A stretch of 27,594 nt of DNA from RFSX01 sp964495785 (GTDB taxonomy: Bacteria; Bacteroidota; Bacteroidia; Chitinophagales; Saprospiraceae): NCBI GenBank assembly GCA_964495785.1, contig CAZBXL010000052.1, positions 1-27,594 on the forward strand, in the 5' to 3' direction. Under the pieces are notes generated by a model. It searched no databases. It was given only the letters and a program-made list of their open reading frames with translations, and was not told where the DNA came from. Below, piece after piece: positions 8,341 through 17,600 of this stretch. The translations under genes were made by a program, and so were the position numbers. Numbering within the stretch: the stretch's first letter is position 1; the number at the start of each line of letters is the position of its first letter.

Positions 8341-10176
8341 ATGAATTCGAGACAGGTTCCCATATTAGTTGTTTTTATCATAGGGTCTCTTATACTCAGT
8401 TATAAGCTTATCCAACTGCAGATACTAGATGACAAATACAAGAAGCTTGCAGAAAAAACGATATTAGACAAACAAACAATATATCCATCTCGGGGACTGA
8501 TATATGATAGAAATGGAAAACTACTAACCTACAACAAACCTATCTATGATATAGAAGCCATCTACAGAAACGTCGATCAAGATATGGATACCAGCTTATT
8601 CTGTAGTCTCTTAGGGATAGACAATAAAACCTTCAATGAAAACCTCAATAAGAACTGGAAAGACAGAAGATATCATAAGTCACTGCCGTACACTTTCTTA
8701 TCAAAAGTAGATCAGCAAAAGTTCTCAAGATTCCAAGAACAATTATTTAGATTTCCAGGATTCTATCCAGTCATAAGAAACATTAGGGCTTATCCCCATC
8801 AGAGTGCATCTCATATCTTAGGATATCTTAACGAAGTTGGTTCCGAAGAGCTCAAAAAAGAAGATACACCTTATTCTTCTGGAGATTACATTGGTATAAA
8901 AGGCATAGAAAAACAATATGAAAATAAATTACGTGGTAACAAAGGTGTCAAGTTTTTATTACGAGATAATGTAGGGAGAGAAGTCTCTTCCTTTGACAAA
9001 GGAAATCTGGATTCTCTTGCGACACAAGGCACAGACATCGTTACCTCTATAGATCTCGACTTACAAGAATACAGTGAGAGTCTTATGACTAATAAGAGAG
9101 GAAGTGTCGTTGTATTAGACCCTAAAAATGGAGAAATTCTCACTATGTTATCAGCTCCATTTTATGATCCTAATTTGCTTAACTTAGATGTGAATAGAAG
9201 TCAGGCATTTATAGATCTCACAGCTGATAGTGAGCAAAAGCCATTGCTTGATAGATCCTTATCAGCGAGATATCCTCCAGGCTCTATATTTAAACCCATA
9301 CTATCACTTATTGCATTACAAGAAGATGTCGTTGCCGCCAACCAAACTGTCTCATGCAATGGCGACTATCACTACAGGACCTTTAGCTATGGATGTCATG
9401 ATCATCCCACACCGTACAATGTACAGATTGCATTAGAGCATTCTTGCAATAGTTATTTCTTTAGTATGGTAAGAAAACTTATAGAAAAAGAAGGGTTTGA
9501 TAATCCAGCGGCTGGACTCAACATATTAAAAAGTCATCTGTATGATTTTGGTCTAGGAAGTCCATTGGGTGTCGACCTTAATAATGAGGTAGGTGGATTT
9601 GTTCCGTCACCTGAATACTATAATGGGCTGTATAAAAAACAAAAAGTAGATTGGAAATCAACATATATTATGTCTATAGGCATAGGACAAGGAGAACTTC
9701 AACTGACGACATTACAGATGGCTAACCTCGCAGCTATCATAGGTAATCGGGGATACTATTATACCCCACATCTCATAACTGAATTTAGCAATGGAGATAA
9801 CATAGACGCTAAGTATCTTGCGCCAAAGAGGGTAAAAATAGATGATGTGCATTTTGATCCAGTAATCGATGGTATGAGAAGAGTTATATCAAGTGGTACA
9901 GGCTATCTAGCAAAAGTTCCGGGGATAAATGTGTGTGGTAAAACTGGAACATCACAAAATCCTCATGGTAAAGACCACTCAGTATTTTTTGCATTTGCAC
10001 CTGAAGAAGATCCACAAATTGCAATTGCTGTATATATAGAAAACGCTGGATTTGGAGGAGACATAGCGGCACCTATCGCAGGACTTATAATAGAAAAGTA
10101 TCTCAAAGGTGAAATCACAAGACCCCAGCTAGAAGAAAGAATAAAAAACATGAACTTAATAGATACTAACTTATAA
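8341..10176 (+). CDS. mrdA: Penicillin-binding protein 2 (elongation transpeptidase)
   Basis: A 611-residue class B penicillin-binding protein that cross-links new sidewall peptidoglycan. One N-terminal membrane segment (about 7-25) precedes the pedestal domain. The transpeptidase domain has the active-site SxxK motif SIFK (Ser315, Lys318) within PPGSIFKP, the SxN motif SCN (368-370), and the KTG motif in GKTGTSQ (Lys534-Gly536). The opening PSRGLIYDRNGKLL is typical of the PBP2 N-terminal linker. It follows mreD by 17 bases; folA starts 4 bases later. The partner glycosyltransferase gene rodA, normally next, is missing here and should be elsewhere in the genome. Confidence 0.96.
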   Translation: MNSRQVPILVVFIIGSLILSYKLIQLQILDDKYKKLAEKTILDKQTIYPSRGLIYDRNGKLLTYNKPIYDIEAIYRNVDQDMDTSLFCSLLGIDNKTFNENLNKNWKDRRYHKSLPYTFLSKVDQQKFSRFQEQLFRFPGFYPVIRNIRAYPHQSASHILGYLNEVGSEELKKEDTPYSSGDYIGIKGIEKQYENKLRGNKGVKFLLRDNVGREVSSFDKGNLDSLATQGTDIVTSIDLDLQEYSESLMTNKRGSVVVLDPKNGEILTMLSAPFYDPNLLNLDVNRSQAFIDLTADSEQKPLLDRSLSARYPPGSIFKPILSLIALQEDVVAANQTVSCNGDYHYRTFSYGCHDHPTPYNVQIALEHSCNSYFFSMVRKLIEKEGFDNPAAGLNILKSHLYDFGLGSPLGVDLNNEVGGFVPSPEYYNGLYKKQKVDWKSTYIMSIGIGQGELQLTTLQMANLAAIIGNRGYYYTPHLITEFSNGDNIDAKYLAPKRVKIDDVHFDPVIDGMRRVISSGTGYLAKVPGINVCGKTGTSQNPHGKDHSVFFAFAPEEDPQIAIAVYIENAGFGGDIAAPIAGLIIEKYLKGEITRPQLEERIKNMNLIDTNL

Positions 10177-10180
10177 CCTT

Positions 10181-10681
10181 ATGATCATATCCGCTATCGT
10201 TGCTGTAAGTAATAATCTTGCTATAGGAATAGACAATGATCTACCTTGGCATATGCCAGCAGACCTCAAATTCTTTAAAGAAACGACGAGGGGCTTTCAT
10301 GTTCTTATGGGAAGAAAAAGTTTTGACTCCATTAAAAAACCTCTTCCTGGCAGAACCAACATTGTCATCACAAGGCAGAAAGATTTTTACCACTCCGGTG
10401 TCATTACTCGACACTCTATAGAAGAAGGCATTCAATATGCCATAGATGCCCACGTCGACGAACTCTTTGTCTTAGGTGGTGCTAACATATATGATCAGAC
10501 TCAAGAGCTCTGGGACCAACTATACCTTACCAAAATAGATACACATATTGATAATGGCACGGCCTTTTTCCCAAGTTTAGATTACTCTACCTGGAATCTT
10601 GATTCAGAAGAAAAACATGAAGCTGACGAAAACAATCCTCACAACTATACTTTTCTAAAATACACCAGACCAAAAACATGA
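10181..10681 (+). CDS. folA: Dihydrofolate reductase
   Basis: A 166-residue enzyme that reduces dihydrofolate to tetrahydrofolate with NADPH. It shows the usual motifs in order: ISAIVAVSNNLAIG (3-16), NDLPWHMPADLKFF (19-32) with the catalytic acid D28, MGRKSFDSI (43-51), PGRTNIVITR (56-65), and the cofactor-binding LGGANIYDQ near 98-106. Length is typical of bacterial DHFR. It lies 4 bases after mrdA and overlaps the DUF2851 gene by the ATGA at 10678-10681. Its product would feed the methyl-folate used by MetH, encoded downstream in the same run. Confidence 0.97.
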   Translation: MIISAIVAVSNNLAIGIDNDLPWHMPADLKFFKETTRGFHVLMGRKSFDSIKKPLPGRTNIVITRQKDFYHSGVITRHSIEEGIQYAIDAHVDELFVLGGANIYDQTQELWDQLYLTKIDTHIDNGTAFFPSLDYSTWNLDSEEKHEADENNPHNYTFLKYTRPKT

Positions 10682-11946
10682 AAGAAGATCTCATTCATCT
10701 CGTCTGGAAACTTAAAAAGTTTGATTTTAATAATCTGACTACTACAGATGGTGAGAAACTACAGATTAAAAAATTTGGCTTTCATAATAAAAACGCTGGG
10801 CCAGATTTCCTCAATGGAGAGATAATCGTAGGAGATACAAAGTGGGTAGGACATATCGAAATGCACATTAATAGTTCTGACTGGAACAAGCACAAACACC
10901 AAGATGATAAAGCCTATAATAATGTCATCCTACACGTCGTATACAATGAAGACACAAAAATTATAAATCAAAGTGGGCAGCAAATACCAACGCTCATACT
11001 GAATGATAGAATATCTCAACACACTATTAATAATTATGAAAAGTTATCACAGAATCTCGATTGGATTCCTTGTGCTAAGTCCATTTCTAAAGTCGATGAT
11101 ATTAAAAAAGTAATCTTTTTAGAAAAGGTTCTAATAGAAAGGCTACAGAAAAAATGTGCCCGCATATATGAAATATTAGACCACACCCATAACGACTGGG
11201 AAGGTACTCTATACCGATTACTATTAAAGTACTTTGGTCTTAAGGTCAACGGTTCTGCATTTGAACAATTAGCACATGTAACACCATATCCTTACATCAA
11301 AAAACTAAGCGATAAGAGTATTGCCCTTGAAGCGCTCTTACTCGGTCAAGCTGGATTATTGTCTAATCCATCTGATCAATATATTAGCCAACTACGTACC
11401 GAATACAATCATTATAAAAATAAATATCAATTGGTACCAATGACGGGTGTAGAATGGCGATTTTCTAAACTGCGTCCTGCTAATTTTCCTCCTATCAGAA
11501 TAGCTCAGATAGCACAACTATATCATAAGTCTCCACAATTATTTAATGACATTCTCAAGGCTAAAAACATTAATGACATCTACATAATGCTTGATGTAAC
11601 TGCATCAGATTATTGGACTACACATTATCTACCAGGTAAAACAAGCGAATCAAAGACTAAAAAAATAGGTCAATCAACCAAAGAACTTATAGCGATTAAT
11701 GTAGTCGTCCCACTATTATTTTCCTATGGACAAAAAACAGATAACGACATATACAAGGATAAAGCGATTAGCTTATTAGAAAATATAAAAGCTGAAAACA
11801 ATAGTATCATCAGAGAATGGAAGGGTCTGGGAATGAAGACAAAATCTGCTTTTGACAGTCAATCACTCATTCAATTAAAAAATGAATACTGTAATAATTT
11901 TAATTGTCTGAACTGTCAGATAGGTCAAACCATTCTATTTTCATGA
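10678..11946 (+). CDS. DUF2851 family protein
   Basis: A 422-residue protein of the DUF2851 family, which is frequent in Bacteroidota and has no established function. The N-terminal quarter holds the best conserved block: KNAGPDFLNGEI (38-49), GHIEMHINSSDW (58-69), HKHQDDKAYNNVILHVV (72-88). The C-terminus has a cysteine cluster, YC-x4-C-x2-C (about 407-415), followed by QIGQ. The polar residues P42-D43 and E61-x-H63 are spaced as in PD-(D/E)xK nucleases, which is a suggestion only. It has no signal peptide or membrane segment. Both junctions are ATGA overlaps (with folA before and lpxK after), so its translation is probably coupled to theirs. Confidence 0.88.
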   Translation: MKEDLIHLVWKLKKFDFNNLTTTDGEKLQIKKFGFHNKNAGPDFLNGEIIVGDTKWVGHIEMHINSSDWNKHKHQDDKAYNNVILHVVYNEDTKIINQSGQQIPTLILNDRISQHTINNYEKLSQNLDWIPCAKSISKVDDIKKVIFLEKVLIERLQKKCARIYEILDHTHNDWEGTLYRLLLKYFGLKVNGSAFEQLAHVTPYPYIKKLSDKSIALEALLLGQAGLLSNPSDQYISQLRTEYNHYKNKYQLVPMTGVEWRFSKLRPANFPPIRIAQIAQLYHKSPQLFNDILKAKNINDIYIMLDVTASDYWTTHYLPGKTSESKTKKIGQSTKELIAINVVVPLLFSYGQKTDNDIYKDKAISLLENIKAENNSIIREWKGLGMKTKSAFDSQSLIQLKNEYCNNFNCLNCQIGQTILFS

Positions 11947-13004
11947 CAAATATTATCTCCCGCATATTATTATATCCCTTCTCTTTGATGTATGGTGGCA
12001 TCATATCATTGAGGAATGTCTTCTATGATGCAGGCTTATTAAAGTCAACTTCCTTTTACATACCAGTAATCAATGTAGGTAATCTATCAATCGGCGGTAC
12101 AGGTAAGACGCCTCACATAGAATACTTAATAAAGTTGCTAAGTCCTTATCTTAATGTAGCTACTCTAAGTCGTGGCTATAAGAGAAAAAGCAAGGGGTTC
12201 AGACTTATAAGGAATTCTGATAATGCCCTAACTTCAGGAGATGAACCATTACAGTTCAAAACAAAAAACCCTGATGTCACAGTAGCCGTAGCCGAAAGTC
12301 GAAATATAGGAATACCTATGATAGTACAGAGTCACCCAGAAACTCAGGTCGTCTTATTAGATGATGCATTTCAGCATCGATCTGTCAAACCTGATTTGAA
12401 TATATTATTGACCGAGTACAACAATCTATTTGTAGATGACTATCTCATGCCAAGTGGGCGATTAAGAGAACCAAGAGAAGCCTATAAAAGAGCAGATATC
12501 ATCATTGTCTCTAAATGTCCCGACGCTCTTAGTAAAGAAGGTAAAGAAAAAATTATAAATAAAATCAATCCTCTCAATTATCAGAAGCTATTCTTTTCTA
12601 AGTACCGATATCTTGACCCCTATTATATTTTTGACAGATCTATAACCATACAGCTAGAGGATGCTCACGTTGTTCTCATCTCCGCTATAGCCAACGTAGA
12701 CTATCTATTATCCTATCTAGAAAACAAATGTCACGTTGATAATGTAATGAAATTTGAAGACCATCATTATTTCTCAGAATACGAAATTGAGCAATTCAAA
12801 AAAATTAACGACAACATCTCATTTGATAATAGTCTATTTTTGACAACGGAGAAGGATGCCATGAGATTATCTATGCATAAAGATTATCTTATTCAACATC
12901 AGATACCTGTATTTGTACTGCCAATAGAGGTAGAATTTATAGATAATGATGAGCATCAATTTAGTGAGAATATTAAATCTTTTTTACTCAATTATAAGCA
13001 TTGA
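11943..13004 (+). CDS. lpxK: Tetraacyldisaccharide 4'-kinase
   Basis: A protein of 353 residues from the chosen start. It phosphorylates the 4' position of the lipid A precursor at the inner face of the cytoplasmic membrane. The N-terminal amphipathic/hydrophobic segment (about 3-22) is the membrane anchor. The Walker A motif is GNLSIGGTGKTP (46-57). Further family marks are LSRGYKRKSKGF, GDEPLQF, DDAFQHRSVKPDLNILL and PSGRLREPREAYKRAD. An ATG 39 bases further upstream would add 13 residues that do not look like LpxK. The start at 11943 is preferred because it gives the family's N-terminus and an ATGA overlap with the DUF2851 stop. Confidence 0.95.
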   Translation: MTNIISRILLYPFSLMYGGIISLRNVFYDAGLLKSTSFYIPVINVGNLSIGGTGKTPHIEYLIKLLSPYLNVATLSRGYKRKSKGFRLIRNSDNALTSGDEPLQFKTKNPDVTVAVAESRNIGIPMIVQSHPETQVVLLDDAFQHRSVKPDLNILLTEYNNLFVDDYLMPSGRLREPREAYKRADIIIVSKCPDALSKEGKEKIINKINPLNYQKLFFSKYRYLDPYYIFDRSITIQLEDAHVVLISAIANVDYLLSYLENKCHVDNVMKFEDHHYFSEYEIEQFKKINDNISFDNSLFLTTEKDAMRLSMHKDYLIQHQIPVFVLPIEVEFIDNDEHQFSENIKSFLLNYKH

Positions 13005-14695
13005 TTCGCAAGTTATATTTCTACATAATTTTATCTGTCTTTTTTTTCAGTACTGAAAGTATTGCCCAATCTATATATATTCCTTTTGGGCACCCCGCTT
13101 ATCACTACGTAGATAGAGTAGATGTATTATATCAAGATTCTCTGCCGCTACACACCGCAGTAAAATATCATACCCGACAAGATCTAAAAGATATCCTATC
13201 AACGGTACAATATGATAGCATACAGACTAATTCAGATTTTGACTTACCATACCTCAAAAAAGAGTTCAGAATAGACGATTCCACCTCTGCAGATCGGAAG
13301 GGATTATTTGGAATCTTTTATAAGAATCCAGTACATCTTTTTGAAGTTACTACAGATCACTTGAGCCTTATCGTTAATCCATTTTTTAACTTTAGATTAG
13401 GTGATGAAAAACAGAGCAGCGATCCCATTTTTTTAAACCAAAGAGGCATTGAACTTTTTGGGACCATAGATAACAAAATCTATTTCTACACGAATTTTCA
13501 GGAAAATCAATCTAACTTTTTTAATTATATATTACCTTTTATAGATAGATATAAAGCTATACCGGGTTATGGGCTATACAAATTTTATAATAGCAGCATT
13601 TTTGATTCTATCAATGGCTTTGACTACTCTAATGCACAAGCATATATTGGCTATCCAATAACAAAGCATGTAGTCCTAGAGTTAGGGCACAATAAGCATT
13701 TTATTGGTCATGGTATGAGATCCTTATTACTGAGTGATTTTAGTCATAATTATTTCAATGTAAAATTAAATGCTCGCATATGGAAAATACAATACCAGTC
13801 TATATTCGCAGAATTATCAGCCACTACTCCAAGACAGACACCTAATAACGAACTACTACCTAAAAAATACATGGCGAGTCACTACTTGAGTCTAAAAGTC
13901 TCTCGATCTATTGAGCTTGGCCTTTTTGAAAGTGTCATTTTTTCTAGAGAAAATAACTTTGAATTACAATATCTCAATCCTGTAATACTTTACAGAACAG
14001 CGGAGCACTTTCTCGATAGTCCTGATAATGTTCTTGTCGGTCTCAATGGAAAGTATAATTTTCTGAATCATCTGTCATTGTACAGTCAAGTTGTGATTGA
14101 CGAATTTTCTTTCAGCAACTTTTTTGATAATACTGGATGGTGGGGTAATAAATATGGAATGCAAGTAGGATTAAAGTATTACGACGCCGTTGGTGTTGAT
14201 CATTTAGATCTTCAAGTAGAATATAATAGGGTCAGACCCTACACTTATTCTCACTTTCAGCCCAGTGAAGTCATCGTGCAACAATCCGTATCTAATTATT
14301 CTCATAATAACCAAGCACTTGCTCATCCAGCGGGAGCAAACTTCTCTGAACTCCTTATCAATATTAGATATCAACCAATACAGAAAATTATAGGTACAAT
14401 TAGATACATACATACTCTACAAGGTAAAAATATCGAGAATCTCAATTATGGAGCTGATATACTTCTCCTTAATACAAGTCGTATTGCAGATTTTGGAATA
14501 AACCAACATCAAGGAAGCTTAAGTACCATAGACATGCTTAATATTGACATAAGTTATGAACTGTTTCACGACTTTTACTTTGATATTAAAGCATTATGGA
14601 GAAGAGATCAAAATATTGATCTTCAAGACATAAATACCACTTATATTGGCGGTGGAATTAGATATAATATATACAATACTAATATAGATTATTAA
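13001..14695 (+). CDS. Outer-membrane barrel protein, RemB/Wzi-like
   Basis: A 564-residue protein with a signal peptide (residues 1-22, ending SIAQ) and a sequence dominated by short alternating beta strands rich in Tyr, Phe and Asn, as in outer-membrane barrels. Stretches such as RGIELFGTIDNKIYFYTNFQ, GHNKHFIGHGMRSLLLSDF and FFDNTGWWGNKYGMQVGLKY fit the capsule-assembly Wzi family as found in Bacteroidota, where the members are often called RemB after the gliding-motility protein of Flavobacterium. It may bind or organise surface polysaccharide; gliding cannot be inferred from this alone. The start is TTG, forming a TTGA overlap with the lpxK stop (13001-13004). metH follows after 1 base. 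Confidence 0.7.
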   Translation: MIRKLYFYIILSVFFFSTESIAQSIYIPFGHPAYHYVDRVDVLYQDSLPLHTAVKYHTRQDLKDILSTVQYDSIQTNSDFDLPYLKKEFRIDDSTSADRKGLFGIFYKNPVHLFEVTTDHLSLIVNPFFNFRLGDEKQSSDPIFLNQRGIELFGTIDNKIYFYTNFQENQSNFFNYILPFIDRYKAIPGYGLYKFYNSSIFDSINGFDYSNAQAYIGYPITKHVVLELGHNKHFIGHGMRSLLLSDFSHNYFNVKLNARIWKIQYQSIFAELSATTPRQTPNNELLPKKYMASHYLSLKVSRSIELGLFESVIFSRENNFELQYLNPVILYRTAEHFLDSPDNVLVGLNGKYNFLNHLSLYSQVVIDEFSFSNFFDNTGWWGNKYGMQVGLKYYDAVGVDHLDLQVEYNRVRPYTYSHFQPSEVIVQQSVSNYSHNNQALAHPAGANFSELLINIRYQPIQKIIGTIRYIHTLQGKNIENLNYGADILLLNTSRIADFGINQHQGSLSTIDMLNIDISYELFHDFYFDIKALWRRDQNIDLQDINTTYIGGGIRYNIYNTNIDY

Positions 14696-14696
14696 C

Positions 14697-17600
14697 ATGA
14701 AGACATTAGCAGAATTATGTGAAGATAGGATCCTTGTATTAGACGGTGCTATGGGTACGATGATACAGAGATATAAGTTAAAGGAAGAAGACTACAGAGG
14801 AGAACGATTCAAGGATTTTCATAAAGATGTCAAAGGTAACAATGACTTACTGAGTCTTACAAGACCAGACATAATATCATCTATTCATAAAGAATACTTA
14901 GAAGCAGGTTCTGATATAATAGAGACCAATACATTTAACTCAACAAGTATCTCACAAGCAGATTACGACATGCAAGAGTATGTATATGAAATCAATCTCG
15001 CTTCTGCACAGATAGCTAAGAAAGCATGTGAAGAATATACAGCACTCAACCCTCAGAAACCAAGATTTGCAGCTGGAGCTTTGGGACCTACCAATGTCAC
15101 GGCGTCACTGTCACCTGATGTAAACGATCCAGGATTTAGGAAAGTGACATTTGATCAGCTAGTGGATGCATATTACGAACAGGTCTCTGGTCTTGTAGAA
15201 GGCGGCGTTGACATATTACTTGTAGAAACAATATTTGATACATTAAATGCGAAAGCAGCTTTATTTGCTATCGATAAGTACTTTGATGATAAAGGAGTTA
15301 AGTTACCGATCATGGTATCTGGTACTATCACTGATGCGAGTGGTAGAACACTTAGTGGTCAGACAGTAGAAGCTTTTTGGATTTCTTTATCTCATATCGA
15401 ATTATTCAGCATTGGACTTAATTGTGCATTAGGAGCACAAGAAATGAGACCTTATATCCGCAATTTATCTAAGATCGCTAACTGTTATATAAGTGCTTAC
15501 CCTAACGCAGGTCTCCCTAATGAGCTAGGTGAATATGATCAGTCACCTGAAGAGATGCAACAACATATCAAGGATTTTGCAAGTAACAATTTTGTAAATA
15601 TCATAGGAGGTTGTTGCGGAACAACTCCTGAGCACATAAGTGCTATGTCTCAAGCGGTGAAAGATATAAAACCAAGAAGGATTCCTGAAATAGAAACTTT
15701 ACCACAGTATTCAGGATTAGAACCTCTCGTCGTAAGAGAGAATCTAAACTTTATAAATATAGGAGAGAGAACTAATGTTACTGGATCTAGAAAGTTTGCA
15801 AGACTTATCAGGGAAGGCAATTATTCTGAGGCCCTTTCTGTAGCTAATCAACAAGTAGAGGGAGGCGCTCAGATTATAGATGTCAATATGGATGAAGGTC
15901 TTCTTGATTCTAAGCAGGCCATGAAAGATTTTCTTAATCTCATGATGGCCGAACCCGACATAGCTAAGCTGCCTATAATGATTGACTCTTCTAAATTTGA
16001 AGTGATCGAAGCGGGCCTCAAGGTCGTACAAGGGAAATGCATTGTTAATTCTATATCGATGAAAGAAGGTGTCGAAGAATTTAAAAAACACGCCAAGCTA
16101 ATCCGTCGTTATGGTGCTTCTGTAGTTGTCATGGCATTTGACGAAGATGGACAAGCAGATACTATAGAAAGAAAAGTAGACATCTGTAAAACAGCATATG
16201 ATATTCTCGTTAATGAATTAAACTACAAGCCGGAAGATATCATTTTTGATCCCAATATATTCGCTATTGCAACGGGTATAGAAGAACACAATCAATACGC
16301 GATTAACTTTATAGAAGCAACAAGACAGATAAAAGAATTATGTCCCGGCGCTCTAATAAGTGGTGGAGTAAGTAATATTTCATTTTCATTTAGAGGTAAT
16401 AATGTTGTAAGAGAAGCGATGCACACTGTATTTCTATACCACGCTATTAAAGCAGGCATGGACATGGGTATCGTTAATGCGGGTATGATGGAAATCTATG
16501 AAGAGATTCCTAAAGATCTATTGACACTTGTAGAGAATGTAATTTTCAATAAAAATGAAACTGCCACTGACGACTTATTAGATTACGCATCACGAGTCAC
16601 TGGCGGAGGCAAAAAACTTGAAAGAGATCTATCATGGAGAGAACAAGATGTCACTAAAAGATTAGAACATTCTCTTGTCAAAGGTATCGATGACTTTATA
16701 GTAGAAGATACCGAAGAGGCAAGACAGATGTTTGACAAAAGTCTACATGTGATCGAAGGACCATTAATGGATGGTATGAATGTCGTAGGAGACCTTTTTG
16801 GCTCAGGTAAAATGTTCTTACCTCAAGTAGTTAAAAGTGCTCGTGTGATGAAAAAGTCAGTGGCTTATCTAACACCATTTATAGAAGACGAAAAAGATAG
16901 CTTAAGTGCAAGTAGTAAAGGAAAAATTCTAATGGCTACTGTTAAAGGTGATGTACACGATATAGGAAAGAATATTGTCGGAGTCGTATTAGCTTGTAAT
17001 AATTATGATATTGTAGACTTAGGTGTTATGGTATCAGCAGAAAAAATCATAACAACGGCTATACAAGAAAATGTAGACATCATCGGGTTAAGTGGACTTA
17101 TAACACCCTCATTAGATGAGATGGTTTTCGTAGCATCAGAACTAGAAAGACAAAACCTTAAAATACCACTACTCATCGGTGGTGCTACGACTTCAAAAAC
17201 ACATACGGCTTTAAAAGTAGACCCCGCATACACTGGCCCAGTCATTCATGTCTTAGACGCGTCTAAGAGCGTAGGAGTAGCTTCAGAGTTGCTATCAGAA
17301 GATAAAGAAAAAAGTAATACCTACGTTTCTGATATTAAAAAATCTTATGATGAATTAAGAATCAAAAGAGCCTCTGGGACCAAAACTAAAAAGTTAACGC
17401 CTATAGAACATGCAAGAAATCATAAGTTCAACATCAACTGGGACAGTTATACTCCACCTAAACCTAAGTTTACCGGTGTCAAATATTTTGAGAATTATTC
17501 TTTAGAAGAATTAACAGACTATATTGATTGGACACCATTTTTCACTAGTTGGCAATTAAGAGGTAAATACCCCGAAATATTCGAGGATAAAGTAATCGGT

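Noticed and set aside
11904..11942. Earlier ATG for lpxK (13 extra residues, MSELSDRSNHSIF)
   Set aside because: The extra residues are out of character for LpxK and overlap the conserved cysteine-rich end of the DUF2851 gene; the ATG at 11943 forms a clean ATGA junction.
14640..14697. Cobalamin riboswitch upstream of metH
   Set aside because: metH starts 1 base after the preceding gene and no conserved B12-box sequence is seen in the surrounding coding DNA.
15744..16096. Minus-strand open frame of 115 residues inside metH
   Set aside because: It is opposite a well-conserved part of MetH and its sequence resembles no known protein; it is a chance open frame.
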